The translations under genes and the position numbers were made by a program. Source: Ophthalmolycus amberensis (lineage: Eukaryota > Chordata > Actinopteri > Perciformes > Zoarcidae). From it: a DNA stretch of 64,000 nucleotides. The notes beneath the pieces were generated by a model. It did no database searches. It had not been told where the DNA came from and saw only the letters and a program-made list of their open reading frames with translations. The DNA lies in contig JAFEUB010001472.1 in assembly GCA_024529925.1 (NCBI GenBank), forward strand, positions 118,501 through 182,500, given 5' to 3'. Shown here piece after piece: positions 25,918 to 37,235 of this stretch. Numbering within the stretch: position 1 is the stretch's first letter; every line of letters starts with the position of its first letter.

Positions 25918-28651
25918 GTGGTTTGGATTGACTTTACAAGTCTGCAATGCAATCTCCCTGCAATACTTGACAAAAAACATCAACAAGATTTCTCAGCAGG
26001 ATGCAAGTAATTTCTGTGCAGGAGTGTGTGGATGATCTGTGAGTTTTTCCTCTAACCAGTAATGCAAATGGAGGCGACTGACACCTGGAAGAGTTGAAGA
26101 CTTGGAAGGAGAGGAGGAGACCTCTATTTTTGGAGACGGCATGGTGTCTCAGGAGAGACGGCCGCTGTGGGCTCCCCTTCTCAGATGGCAGAAATTTGAG
26201 AAATTTTGCAAGAGACGAGCAGCAAGAGGTGTCAGTCAGAGTAAACATAAGGATTAATATTTTGGGGCCTTGCTTATGCAAAACATATTCAAGTGGCTGA
26301 GATGTAACAACCAAAATGTGCTGAGTTGCAGTGTCACTCCATACTTCCTTTTGCCCTGAAGACTGAGTGACCTCCATTGATTTACTGAACGCCTGCAGAG
26401 AGTATCACGGTGGATGTAACAGAAAAAAAAGAAAAAAATAAGTCAGCCCATTTCTCCCACATCCAGGCATTTCTGTTGCTGTGACAACAAGAAGTCCAAA
26501 AAGAGGCAACGTTGGACGCCGGACAGCATTGTGTCGATTCAACACTGGCTTTCTCCTGAAGGCTGTCAGCTTTACAGAGCACCAGCACCGACTCACACCT
26601 CACATCAGTCTAGTGAACTAATCATACATATCTGTGGTCAAATTGTTTTAATCAGAAAGAGCGACGTTCGGCTAACCTGCTGCTGATGGAAGACAGCTAA
26701 TTTCTCTCAGAATCAGAATCAGAACCGTTTATTGGGTGAAATAAGCTTAATCGAGTTGAGCGCAAACGGTTTCTGAAATGCCAGAGTAGAGTTTAGACCC
26801 TGGGTGGCTGAATAATGATGAGTTCAAGAAGTGTAGAGGATTTTAACCTGAAAAAAAATACCTTCACCTCTATGTTTTTGCATTTTTGTCCCCACAATTT
26901 TTAAGGCAGACATACAGGACGTAGGCCTATGTCAGGATCAGGGTTGTAGCCAAGATTCGAGTCCACGCCAAACATCCCTCCCATTCCCATTCCAAATTTG
27001 GACATGACACTAATGAGGTCAAATTATTTATTTTATCATATTTTATTCATTCTGTTAACTGTTCAGTTTCTGCAAATTGTTATTCCCCGACATGAAGGTT
27101 TAAATGCTGCTGGAACGCTTTCACACTGCCAGGAATAAGATTTGGGGTTCTGAATAATTCATTTCCTTTTAGTCCAAAGGTTTTTCAATTTAAATATGAG
27201 TCAAAAAATACTATCAGCTTTAAAACATCCACCACATTTGTTTGAATGAAAAAATGAAACAATTTTCAAAAATTTGTGAAGCCAAGTTGCCATGGTCACT
27301 AGTGATTCTCAACTAAAGTTACCATTGGTTTAGCGTTAGCTCACCAGCTAAAGCTACCAGCTTGGCTGGGTAACGTTAGTGTTAATATTAAGTTACACTT
27401 TTATTACTCCGAAGAGGAAGAAATATTCAGCTAGATACTAGCGGTTTGCTGAAACTTATTTTGGTTAAAATGTGATTTAACGTTAGCTTGTGGATACAGT
27501 GTCTCTGCAGCCACGAGCTCATATTAATTGGTCACGTGCTGAGCACCTCGGATGCTCTGGGCCTTGTCTCGACATGGCGCGTGCGGCGAGCGCGATCACG
27601 TGACTGTCACAAATGTTAATCATTGCACTCTTTCAAAGGCACGTGAGTATAAACAAAGCTTTAGTGCACGAAGCGCAGTCTGTGATTATGTAATGTTCTG
27701 GTTCCCGCTCCTGGGGCCGGTTTCCAACTCTTTTCATAAATTGGACTTTCGGATCGAATTGATCAAATTCTGATATGAAATCAAGCCATTTAGATAATTT
27801 AGCAATCCACTCCCTATGTGCATATGTAGAGAGCTTGTCATCAAACAAGTTTTGTCACTTTTGCAGGGTCGACAAAAATGGTAGCACAGACTGTTTTTGA
27901 TAAAGAAGAAGTATGTTGGAGATAACGCATGCGTCTACATTATGAATGACATTCTTGAGGGTGTATCCTCTTTTGAGATAACGTTACACTACATTTAGGA
28001 AGTGGTTAATTAAATGTATGGAAATCCGAGTGTTATTCTCAACCTGAGAACTTCTAAAAAATACAGTTAAGCAGACTGCTTCACAAATGTGGCGCCTTCA
28101 GCAGGTTTTACCCTTTAGTTAGCCGTGAGAAGTCAACATCAGCATTTAATAATTTTGCAGAGGGAAATACGCAGCAGTGTTTGTGCACCCATTGTTACAC
28201 AAGGACCTGCTGTGTTTCTGAAACAATATCGAGACATTGTAGAGCACCACGCATTATTATGTTTATTAGTTACTTTATTATCAGATTACTCTTAGTTGTC
28301 ATCCACTTGTCCCAACTGTTAATGATATTAAGCACTACAGCTTTTGTATTCAAGTGTTACCCTGATGATTTTGGGACACATTATCCTAATGTACCTAATT
28401 TGTGTATAGTTATTGGAATATTTTTTTAAGGAAGCTACAGTTGATGAGTTTTAGCTTTTATACATTTTCATGTGATTTTGTACTTAATACTTTGTTTTAC
28501 ACTTATGTGTTCTGTTATGTTCTTAACATTTTAAGCAGAATGAATACTACATATTTTAGATCTGTCTCCCTCCATTTTAAATGCGTATTGATAAGTTTAT
28601 CACAGTAAGGTGAAGTAACACAATAACTCACAATTTTCCATTACACATAAA

Positions 28652-28787
28652 CAACACGTGTTGAAATTTCACATTTGTATGTTAACTTACCTGACACAAT
28701 TTCTGTTTTAAAATTGCAGAAATTGTGTAAAAAAGCAATGTGTTGAAATTACATTTTTATCTGTTTTGTCAAAATCAACACGTGTTG
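28652..28787. repeat. Small palindromic element bounded by two 12-bp palindromes
   Basis: Identical perfect palindromes CAACACGTGTTG lie at 28652-28663 and 28776-28787. Between them is an 11-bp perfect inverted repeat CACAATTTCTG (28695-28705) and CAGAAATTGTG (28717-28727) with an 11-nt loop, and gtgttgaaatt occurs on both sides. It could be a short non-autonomous transposon or a structured cis-element. It has no coding capacity. Confidence 0.6.
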
Positions 28788-29137
28788 TCCCTGAACACTC
28801 ACTTGACAACATTTTGACACCTCGAGTTTGCTAACATCCATTCAATTAAATGATTGGCTTGCAGTCTTTGTTTATGTTGCTTAATTTGTTTTTTAAAAAA
28901 AGGCCAAGAATCTTTTTTCTTTTTCTTTTTACTGCTCTGTTTGGTCATAAAATATGTATTATGTATGATGAATGCTTGCATTTTACACTAAAATTAGACA
29001 ATTTACCACAAATAGACGAGTAAATGAAGGAGTAACAGTCAGACAAATGACAGCAAAATGTGTCAAGAAGTTATTTTCAAAGAAATGGAGCTACAATACA
29101 TTAAGGCTAAGGTTTACGCAGTGTGTTCACAGGTGAG

Positions 29138-29138
<1 letters not shown>

Positions 29139-29218
<80 letters not shown>
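29139..29218. repeat. (CA)40 microsatellite
   Basis: Uninterrupted 80-bp CA tract. Confidence 0.98.
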
Positions 29219-29222
<4 letters not shown>

Positions 29223-29912
29223 GTTTGGCACAAGATAAAACCAAACACTTTTCACCCTGAAAAAGCTGCCAGACAGGCACCCAAGGGGTACTGCATCATT
29301 CACTTTCCACACTGGTGAGTCCATCATCTGAAGTCAGTTAAAAGAGCCTGTGGCTGAGTTTTTGTTTTAGTATGACATCTTGTGGTGGAAATTAGCATTT
29401 CAGCTACAATCCTTTAGGATTTTATGACGGCGTTCAAGTATTAAAGCACATACTGTGGTGTATTTCATAATAAGTTAAATGGTTGGGTATAGCAAGATAT
29501 GCCTTTCACAGATGTTCTGAATACCTTCACTGCAGTAAATTGTTGTAAATTGACGGTGGATTTACAACAGCATTTTACAGTATTTCATAATGACTGTAAC
29601 ATACTGTTAAATATATACACAAATATAACAGTTAATTCCGTTAGTTAACCATAGCAGCAGATAACCCTAATTTATCAGCGTAATACAGTATTTTCTGTGA
29701 AGTGGTGGAAATACGCTTCCATAAGTTCAGTGAGTCACTATCATCAACATCGTACTGTTGATTGTAGGCTAATGTTTCTGTATGATGATAGCACATTTGT
29801 ATTAATCAAACTGCTCAAAGCCCACTAATCACGTTTGAGTGACGAGATGTGAGCGACTGCTCGTGAACGTGACTTTGGACTGCAGCTTCAGTTCATCCTT
29901 CTAAGCACGGCC

Positions 29913-30312
29913 ATGTGGAAGATCAACCGAGGAGCCGAGGTAAAGTTACGCTTATCACCATAAACTGACAGAGTCCAGTATTGTTTTGTCTTCATGATTG
30001 TTGAACTGTTATCATCTCTAATGTTTCATTTGGTCTGTTTCATTACATCAGGTTGCTAAATTTGTCGAAGCAAGCTCTGTAACGTCAGCTATAGCTCGAG
30101 CTCAAGTAGCTGTAGTAATGTTAACTTACAGCATAGCCAGCAAAGTTAATGTTTGTAAAGTTAATTGCCAATTAGAGTGCAGAGGATGCAATGTTGATTA
30201 CCTAACTGTGTTTATTTGTGCTAATATAGAGCCCACGGTAGAACTGAAAACCAGAAGGAACGGGATGTTCAAAATGCAGAGGAGACCTGGAGTTGTCAAA
30301 GTGTGTCTCTAA
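29913..30312 (+). other. Candidate two-exon short transcript (non-coding or about 35-aa peptide)
   Basis: An ATG at 29913 in fair context opens nine codons that run to a GT donor at 29940 (GAG then gtaaag). An acceptor at 30230-30231 restores the frame into 27 codons (26 residues plus the stop) ending at 30312, giving about 35 residues. A clean AATAAA lies at 30656-30661. The arrangement looks like a small transcription unit, but the peptide resembles nothing I know and the acceptor has a weak pyrimidine tract. It may equally be a lncRNA or chance. Confidence 0.25.
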
Positions 30313-30844
30313 GAAGATGAAGAAGTGAGACAGTCAAATCTTCTCTCACTGTTCGCTCTCTTTCCTCCTTCTCTTCCCTTCCTCATTTTAACTGTCATGT
30401 AGTTCATGTAGGTCACATTTACATGTGTAAAATGTCTGTGTAATACATTTTTTTCTCAACATGCAGTGGCTCTTCAGTTTTGTCAGACAAATGTTCCCAA
30501 TATTTGTCTTACAAAGTATAAATGATTGAGGACTTGTAATAAACTACAGCACTATTGTATATGAATTATTGTGTTAATAGTTCTGGGGAATTAAATGCAA
30601 AAGTAGAAGATTTTATTACCCGTTTAAAATATGTTAATATGTATTTTTTATTTCCAATAAAGATGTCAAATTAATGCATTGGGGTTATAAAGTAAACTCT
30701 TAAGAATCAGTATGAAAAGAATATAATCTAAACATGAAGTTTACTGCCCAATAAACTCGTCTTTATATTGCCTATTTAATGGCTTTCATAATTTGCTTTT
30801 AAAAGCCTGTCACCTCTGTCTGTGACTGTAATTATTACATACTT

Positions 30845-30857
30845 GGTGTGTGTGTGT

Positions 30858-30888
<31 letters not shown>

Positions 30889-30892
30889 GGGG
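30845..30892. repeat. (TG)n followed by G21 homopolymer
   Basis: About 13 TG units, then 21 consecutive G (30872-30892), directly abutting the foldback element at 30893. Confidence 0.95.
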
Positions 30893-31050
30893 TCCTGTAA
30901 GACATTAGAATGAGAAACTATCTCAAAATAATGAGATACTCAGTCAAAATGAGAATGTTTGTCATTATTTTAAGACACCACGTTAAAATATTGAGAAACG
31001 AATTCATTATTTTTTTTAGATAGTTTCTCATTGTTATGATTTACAGGATC
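30893..31050. repeat. MITE-like foldback element
   Basis: Terminal inverted repeats of about 43 bp: the left arm 30893-30935 contains aatgagaaactatct and aaaataatga. The right arm 31004-31050 is its near-perfect reverse complement (agatagtttctcattgtta, ending tttacaggatc). There is no ORF. It fits a non-autonomous DNA transposon. Confidence 0.7.
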
Positions 31051-32124
31051 TGTTTTTCCAACAGAGTGTCTGAAATGGGCTTCCGTATGTAAATGTGGAG
31101 CAGTCATCGACTTAAGAAAAAATGTGTGCTTGCTCTGTGGTGGATGTTGGGAAATGTAGTTTCAAGGCTTTGTTAGAGTCACCATATCCTAAACATCTAA
31201 AAGAGAACAAAGTGTTAATACGAATATAGAACTGGTCTAAAATACATAAAACACTGGACTTAGCAAATGTGATGACACTTTGCTCTGGATTTGTTCACGA
31301 TTGCCCCAAATCAACAGGAACTACATAAAACTGACTTAAAATCCCAGAGTGCTTTGAGAGCTGAGAGCTCCTTCTGGTAGTTGTAGTCCTCACATCAGGA
31401 TCGTTTCCGTGTATCTACCTTTCGTTAGTGTTAGGTGGTGGAATCTGCTCTGTAAAGACAAACACATGTGCAAGTATTGATCAGGTAGGACAAACGTTTT
31501 ATTCTGCCGGCTCCCGCCAATTGAACCTGTTGATGTGTTGAGAAATGTCAGTTTATTTCTTACGTTCAGTCCTTGTTTTGCCCGTTAATCTCGAAGCTAC
31601 AACCAGTGTGCAAAATCAGCGCCTACATGGCGATGCATTTCCTTTTGTTCAGCTAGCTTAATGTGTTGAAATGCACGAGTCAAATCCTCAGAAATGTTAC
31701 TCATGTAACATAAACAGTTAGTGAACGTATCTATCAACGTCGGCTACCCGGCTGTTTACCATGTTAGACTCTCTATAGACACACATTCCCCACGACACTC
31801 GACACGTCGACATTTTAGTCAGCTAGTCTTTCGAAAGTTACACATGTTTTGCTATACGGTTAGCTGTATAAATATATAACCTGTAACGCTAGTCTATATT
31901 AGCATTGAGCTACGTTAGCTAGCATTACACGTTGTTTACATCCGGTACTGCGAGTCTGTTTGCTCATTTGCATGGTTGTGGTTGACATAGCTCGGGGCAG
32001 CAGACCTGCTGAGTAACATTAAATCAACTTAACACTATTTTAATTAATATGTATTAAGGTTAGAGAATAATTTTAGCGTGGCAGCTGGTCTTATTAGCTA
32101 ACTGAACTGTCTTGTGTCTCGCAG
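31051..32124 (+). promoter_or_regulatory. Upstream region of the spindlin-family gene
   Basis: No coding exon is recognised. The reverse complement of 31147-31163 reads aactacatttcccaac, similar to the ZNF143/SBF motif found at many vertebrate promoters, and a related tagttgtagtcc lies at 31379-31390. Because 32121-32124 (gcag) is an acceptor, the transcript must begin upstream with at least one non-coding exon. Its position cannot be fixed by eye. Confidence 0.35.
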
Positions 32125-32146
32125 GGTTGTGTGACTTTATGGAAAC

Positions 32147-34546
32147 ATGTCAAAGAAACGGGGCAGGTAGGATCACAGTCTGATACAACTCTTTGACCCA
32201 GATGTATTGTATGACTGTACTTTTATATGCACGTAGCTCTACACAGCAGGAGATATTCTACTGTGGTCTGTGACTCCTCTTCAACAAATATTACTTTTAA
32301 CATTAACTTTATTCCAACCGTTTCTAGTTTTCCTCTTAAATTCAAATCACAGCCTAGTGGCTTTAAACTTAATATTATTCTCAAACTGTTTACCATCGTT
32401 TATACTATGTTGTTGATTATTTCAGCTCTTAAAGATCACATCACATTTACATTGAGTACAATGAATAGGTGTTTGTAATACATAATATAATGTAATATAT
32501 ACTTTCATTTCAAATATAGTATGTGGAGTCTAATGCATTGCCACATCATAACCACTACAAATAATATTGATATGTTGAATTAGTCTGACTAGTCCTACCT
32601 ATGGATTACATTTTAGCTGTGATTTGACAGCACCATTGGCTCAGATAAAGCTATATTAGTAATGGCGTGTGTAAACACACTAATGTAAGGTTTCATCAGT
32701 GGGAAGATGACTTAAACAAGTTGTAGCAAGACATATGTGAATATTAAATACATGACAGGCATAAACCTGTGTGTGCATTTTTAACATTTCACTATTTGGG
32801 GCAACAGGACCCATTTGGCACCCTGGATGTTTGAAAAAGGCCTTTAGGTCTACAACTGTTACACACTTACCTCACTCCCTCCACATTCATAGGAAGCGTA
32901 GCAGTGGAGAGCTGAGTGAGAGCTCGGCGGCGACCCTGAGCCCAGACCCTGACAACCTGCTCGGCCGAAGGATTCAGCACAGCTGGAGGGAGAAGGGTAA
33001 CGTGACCAAGTGGAAAGGCACCGTTCTGGAGCGCCTGACAGTGAACAGCTCCCTCTACATGGTCAAATATGATGGCTTTGACTGTGTGTATGGCATCGAG
33101 CTCTTCAAAGACAACCGGGTGTCCAACCTGCAGGTGTTGACAGAGAAAGTCGGTGAGTGTGACAACGTCTATCTCTAATTATGGACACATCTTGTGTTTT
33201 TCTCATTCTCTTCTAGTGTGGTAAATATCATTGCTAACGCTAACTACACAGTTCTTCTATTGTTGTGGCTGACCGAACCATGAAACGCATCACTTACTTT
33301 GTGTCTTAGTATGAACGATAAAATAATTAAGAAAGTGATGGGTTAAAACTTGAATAAATAACCCTTACAGTGTGAACACTTAAGTCGATACTGGACTTTT
33401 TTACGGAGAAGAAGAATTAGTTTTATCTGATATATCAGTCAAACATTTCTCTGGTTAATCTATAACATTTGTCCGACTTCAGTGAGCTAATCTATAGCTA
33501 ACATTAAGCAAAACTGATAGTCCGTTCAGGAGTATTTGCAGATTTTATTAGCGCTTTGTCAGCATTGTAAGATAATATATTATTTGAATGTCCTACTATA
33601 CAGTTTTGCAGTTACCAGGCATTTCAAAGTGTCTTCTTCCCGCAGTGAACAATAAGATCAAGGTGCCTCCCGGGGCGGAGGAGCTGGTGGGCCGGGCTGT
33701 GGAGCATCTGTTTGAGAAGGAGGACGGTGAGAAAAACGAGTGGCGAGGCATGGTGCTGTCCCGAGCCCCCATTATGACCCACTGGTACTACATCACCTAC
33801 GAGAAGGACCCGGTGCTCTATATGTACCAGCTGTGGGACGACTATAAGGACGGAGATCTACGTGTCCTGCCCGAATCGGGTAACGTAACAAGAGATTTAG
33901 TGTTTGTATGCATGACGCTGTGAATGTTTCACATTTCACATCCTCCAGGAAAGGTGGGAGGAAGAGGGCAGGACAAATTTACATAGTCAGCATTACGGAA
34001 CACTCCAATCTGTATGCCGCCTTCTTTTTTCTTTTCTTTTTTTTGCCATAATTTTCGGAGTTTCTGCTTGACTCAATAGTCAGAGAGTCCTATTATGGAC
34101 ACTCGTGCCTCATCACGAAGAGACAATGCTATGAACAAGGAATTAGAAGAGACAAGAAGAAGTGAATAAATAAAGTGGAGCAAGCATGTTTGGTAGAGGA
34201 CAAGGTTCAGCTTCAAACTGCAGATACTTTACTTTCTTAACCTTGCTGTTTGTTGTCTTTGCACATTTTTCAACTTGGCTGCTTATTTTATTTTTTTTAT
34301 TTCTCTGACTTATCGGGCTGTATATTTGTCCGTCACCCAGAGAACAAACACCTGCTGCCAGCAGACAGGAAGCCAGGTGAGGAGCCAGAGAGCCTTGTGG
34401 GTAAACAGGTGGAGTACGTCACGGATAACGGTCTGAAGAGGACAGGCTTGGTCAGCTACCAGGTCCCAGCCAAGCCCACGGTGTACTACATCAAATATGA
34501 CGATGACGTTCACATCCACGTCTATGATCTGGTGAAGACCACCTAG
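32147..34546 (+). CDS. Spindlin-family histone-methyl reader, complete coding region
   Basis: Chromatin reader with three Tudor-like (Spin/Ssty) repeats. SPIN1 binds H3K4me3 with H3R8me2a and promotes transcription. Coding exons 32147-32166, 32893-33152, 33646-33879 and 34341-34546 join in frame to 239 residues (human SPIN1 has 262). The start MSKKRGRKRSS is short and basic, unlike the longer SPIN1 N-terminus. Repeat 1 begins near residue 31 (GRRIQHSW, VKYDGFDCVYGIEL). Repeat 2 carries the cage-type aromatics (FEKEDGEKNEWRG, YYITYEKDPVLYMYQL). Repeat 3 is SLVGKQVEY through YDLVKTT. The Phe, Trp and two Tyr of the SPIN1 cage appear conserved, so binding is probably retained. The paralogue (spin1, spina or spinb type) is unresolved. 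Confidence 0.93.
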
Positions 34547-35219
34547 TACTGACTGTCCCGGATCATCTACAGCTGACGGCTCATCTGTGACCCGACCAGT
34601 CGTTACCTGTAAAAGTGTTACAGATTTTAGTCTTCCTCCAGCGTGTGCCGAAGAATGGAAGCCTTGTTTTTTGTTTTGTTTCTTTGGCCTCCAGTGGCTT
34701 CTTTCATTCTCACATCATCAGACATTTCGTTTTTTGATTCTGAGTGTTTTAAGGCACAATGAGTACGATTTGTCGGTTGCGGTTTGTAAACAACATTCAA
34801 CGTTGGCCCCTCCCTGGTTCAACAAGGGTTGTGGTGCTTACCAGATTCACTCGCCTTTTTAAAACGTCTTTGTTCTCTTGGTATTTCGCGTCGCTATTTT
34901 GCGGGGCGGGGGGTTTCGGCGCTGTCTGCCATTTTTGTAGCTTCTTCTTGGTTGCGTGCTTACGATCTGGCACCTGATCGCTATGTTTTTACAGAGGTTG
35001 ATGCCCAGAAAGGTCCCAAAATGAAAGGGAAAATAGAAAATGCAGGCAAAGGGAAGCAGGGTCTCTGCAGATACAGACACCGCCACACACTCCTAATGGG
35101 TCATAGGTGATGATTGTGAGGGATTGTTTTTGTTTGAGACATCATGTTTTCAGAATATCCTACTCATTGTGCCTTTTAAGTTGACCTTAATGTATGACTT
35201 TTAAGTCCTTTTCAATGTA

Positions 35220-35225
35220 AATAAA
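35220..35225 (+). promoter_or_regulatory. Poly(A) signal AATAAA of the spindlin-family gene
   Basis: First canonical hexamer after the stop at 34546. It gives a 3' UTR of about 0.7 kb. Confidence 0.6.
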
Positions 35226-37096
35226 GCAGATGAAATGGAACTTTTGTTTTGGTTAAATCAAACTTGTATATTGCAACTTTCAAACTCTAAAATCATACCT
35301 TTTGTAAGCTACACATCGAACTAAAAATAATTCAGCTTTCTTACCTTTACCTCTGTGTTTTACTCGTATTTCATTTCACTTTTATACGTCTGTGCTATTT
35401 ATTTCTCCTGGAATATCTGGCTGTGCTTCCGGTAACTTTTTGTTAAAACTGGCCTGATGTGCTTTACGTGCGTCACTGGGTAGGTCCCAGTTTGTTGAAC
35501 ATAAAAGTAATATTCATTTGACCGGTCTGCTAATTTCACCACCACAGTGAAGTGTTTAAGCATTGATGCGTCTTGACCGTCTCACATCATGGATATCAAA
35601 CACAGATCATTATAAAAAGTCATTCATCATATTTCTGTTTCATCATGTAAATTGCAAGTTTTCTACATTATGATAATATATAAAAAATACTGATGTTGAT
35701 TTTGAGTTGTTTCAACGGTGTTTGTGCTACACACTATTTATGTAGTTAAAATTGGCTCCCAACATTGTTTGGAATTTTGGACTCTGAAGTCTATTATTTA
35801 CCAAAAAATGAATGCTGTGATACAAAATATTCAAGCCTCAAAACATTGCTCATTGTGACCCTAAATATGTTTTCTCCTGTTCTGTATATATAATTGGAGA
35901 CATTTTTATGAACTTGAAACAAAGCTGCTTGAAAATTATTTTCCTGTTGCGTTATTTTTAAATGCTGTTCCTGCCGTGGCTATTTTGTTTTCATTCGTGT
36001 GAATCAGCTCCACAATAATTGAAAGTACAATACATTAATTCAATCAAGTAGTAAGCACATTTATCAGATTAGCACATTTTTAACCCTGTGATTGTTGTCT
36101 GAGGTGATATTGCCCATTTAAACTCTATAATTAATAATCCAATTCTCTGACCGTATGACCTGCAGTTATGTCTATCTACACACTGCTGATATAGTGGCAC
36201 AATTGAGCTATTCAGAATGTAAATGGGCGAGTTTGTTTGTTTCCTTTTCATGCTAGTGGCCTGTGTGGGGTGGACGGATTGCTTTGACCACGTCAGACAC
36301 TTAAACAGAAACGATCAACTGTCTTTTTAATTTAGCTTATTAATTTAACATTTGGATTCTGACATTTCACTACCATGATTACCAGTGCGGCTGAAACTGT
36401 TTTAAAGGAGCTCAGATAATAATGGTTAAAAACAGGCGATTACACATAAAATAAGTGTAGCAAGCAGAATAATCAGTGGTGTGTGTCATGCTTTAAAAGG
36501 TTAAGTAACTAAGGATTTACTTTGACTAAACATTTACCCTCTTGCTCAGCTGCTTCACTTTTTGTGCAACCTATTTTAATCAGATTCCTGATTAGCTTCT
36601 TTATTTAAATTTGAATAAAATCAGGGCGACAGAAACTATTAACTTACCAAGTTGATTCAGTTTCAGAATCATCTAAATCTCTTTTTAAACAGTAGACACA
36701 CTGTCTAAGCTAAACATTGCCATAACCCTTATTGATTATTTGTAATTCTCATAAAGTGGGCTATTACTGAAAAGATGCGGCGCACAAAGGCCGCGATTTT
36801 GAAGTGAATAGCTTTCCCTTATTTTCTGAAAGCAGCAGTTATGTGTCCCACATGACAGTTTATTTTTTTATCAACAAAAATACATTAGAGATGACCCTAG
36901 ATGTGTGCAATTATTTAATGCCAAGCACAATCTGCCATGAGGTGGAGCTTATGCATCATAAAAGGGTTGATGAGTGTCTGCTCATCAAATGTCAGTCCCA
37001 CTTTGATGACCAGCAGACATGTTCTCCCCGATTCCTGCTCCACCAGACCACCCATGCAGCCACATGCTGACTACCGACTGCCTCTCCCTCCCCCAG
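35226..37096. other. Intergenic, nothing recognised
   Basis: AT-rich unique-looking sequence without a recognisable exon, RNA gene or repeat. The last 30 bases form a polypyrimidine tract ending in ccccag, an apparent relic splice acceptor for the pseudogene exon that follows. Confidence 0.6.
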
Positions 37097-37235
37097 AGCC
37101 CCTCCGAGGTGCCAGGGTGCTGGTGACAGGTGCCAGCACAGACTGCGGGGGAACAGTTGGCATACCGTCACGCCAGGCTCGGTGCCCAGATAGTAATGAC
37201 AACGAGGAGGGAGTACATGCATTACACGAGAAGGT
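37097..37235 (+). pseudogene. hsd11b1l: Decayed exon of an 11-beta-hydroxysteroid dehydrogenase 1-like gene
   Basis: Short-chain dehydrogenase relic. After an intact acceptor (ag at 37095-37096) the frame reads PLRGARVLVTGAST, the start of a Rossmann fold. The expected GIG of the TGxxxGxG motif is changed to DCG. A run of five G (37147-37151), one more than the family frame needs, shifts the reading to another frame that continues EQLAYRHARLGAQIVMTTRRE, the expected next strand and helix. No catalytic YxxxK exon or other family segment is seen in the following kilobases. HSD11B1L maps to human 19p13.3, the same synteny block. The cofactor site is destroyed and the gene is truncated, so this is read as a pseudogene fragment. 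A functional copy may exist elsewhere. Confidence 0.75.

Larger units (their letters stand above)
20437..28650. other. Gene-poor interval with scattered repeat fragments
   Basis: No conserved coding exon was recognised. The first 200 bp may be the 5' UTR of the LINE. The interval holds family A repeat (about 21150-21310), a teleost MITE-like fragment (23205-23300), a fragment resembling a common teleost repeat (gtccttgagcaagacgctaa, 24034-24053), CA tracts (25674-25917) and a LINE-end-like fragment at 26708-26745 (agaatcagaatcagaa then tttattg). The rest shows nothing I can name. Confidence 0.55.

Noticed and set aside
26957..26975. Sequence resembling a tRNA T-loop (gattcgagtcc)
   Set aside because: No matching acceptor, D or anticodon stems could be found around it.
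34587..35110. Overlapping open frames after the spindlin stop
   Set aside because: They lie in the 3' UTR before the AATAAA at 35220 and show no conserved protein.
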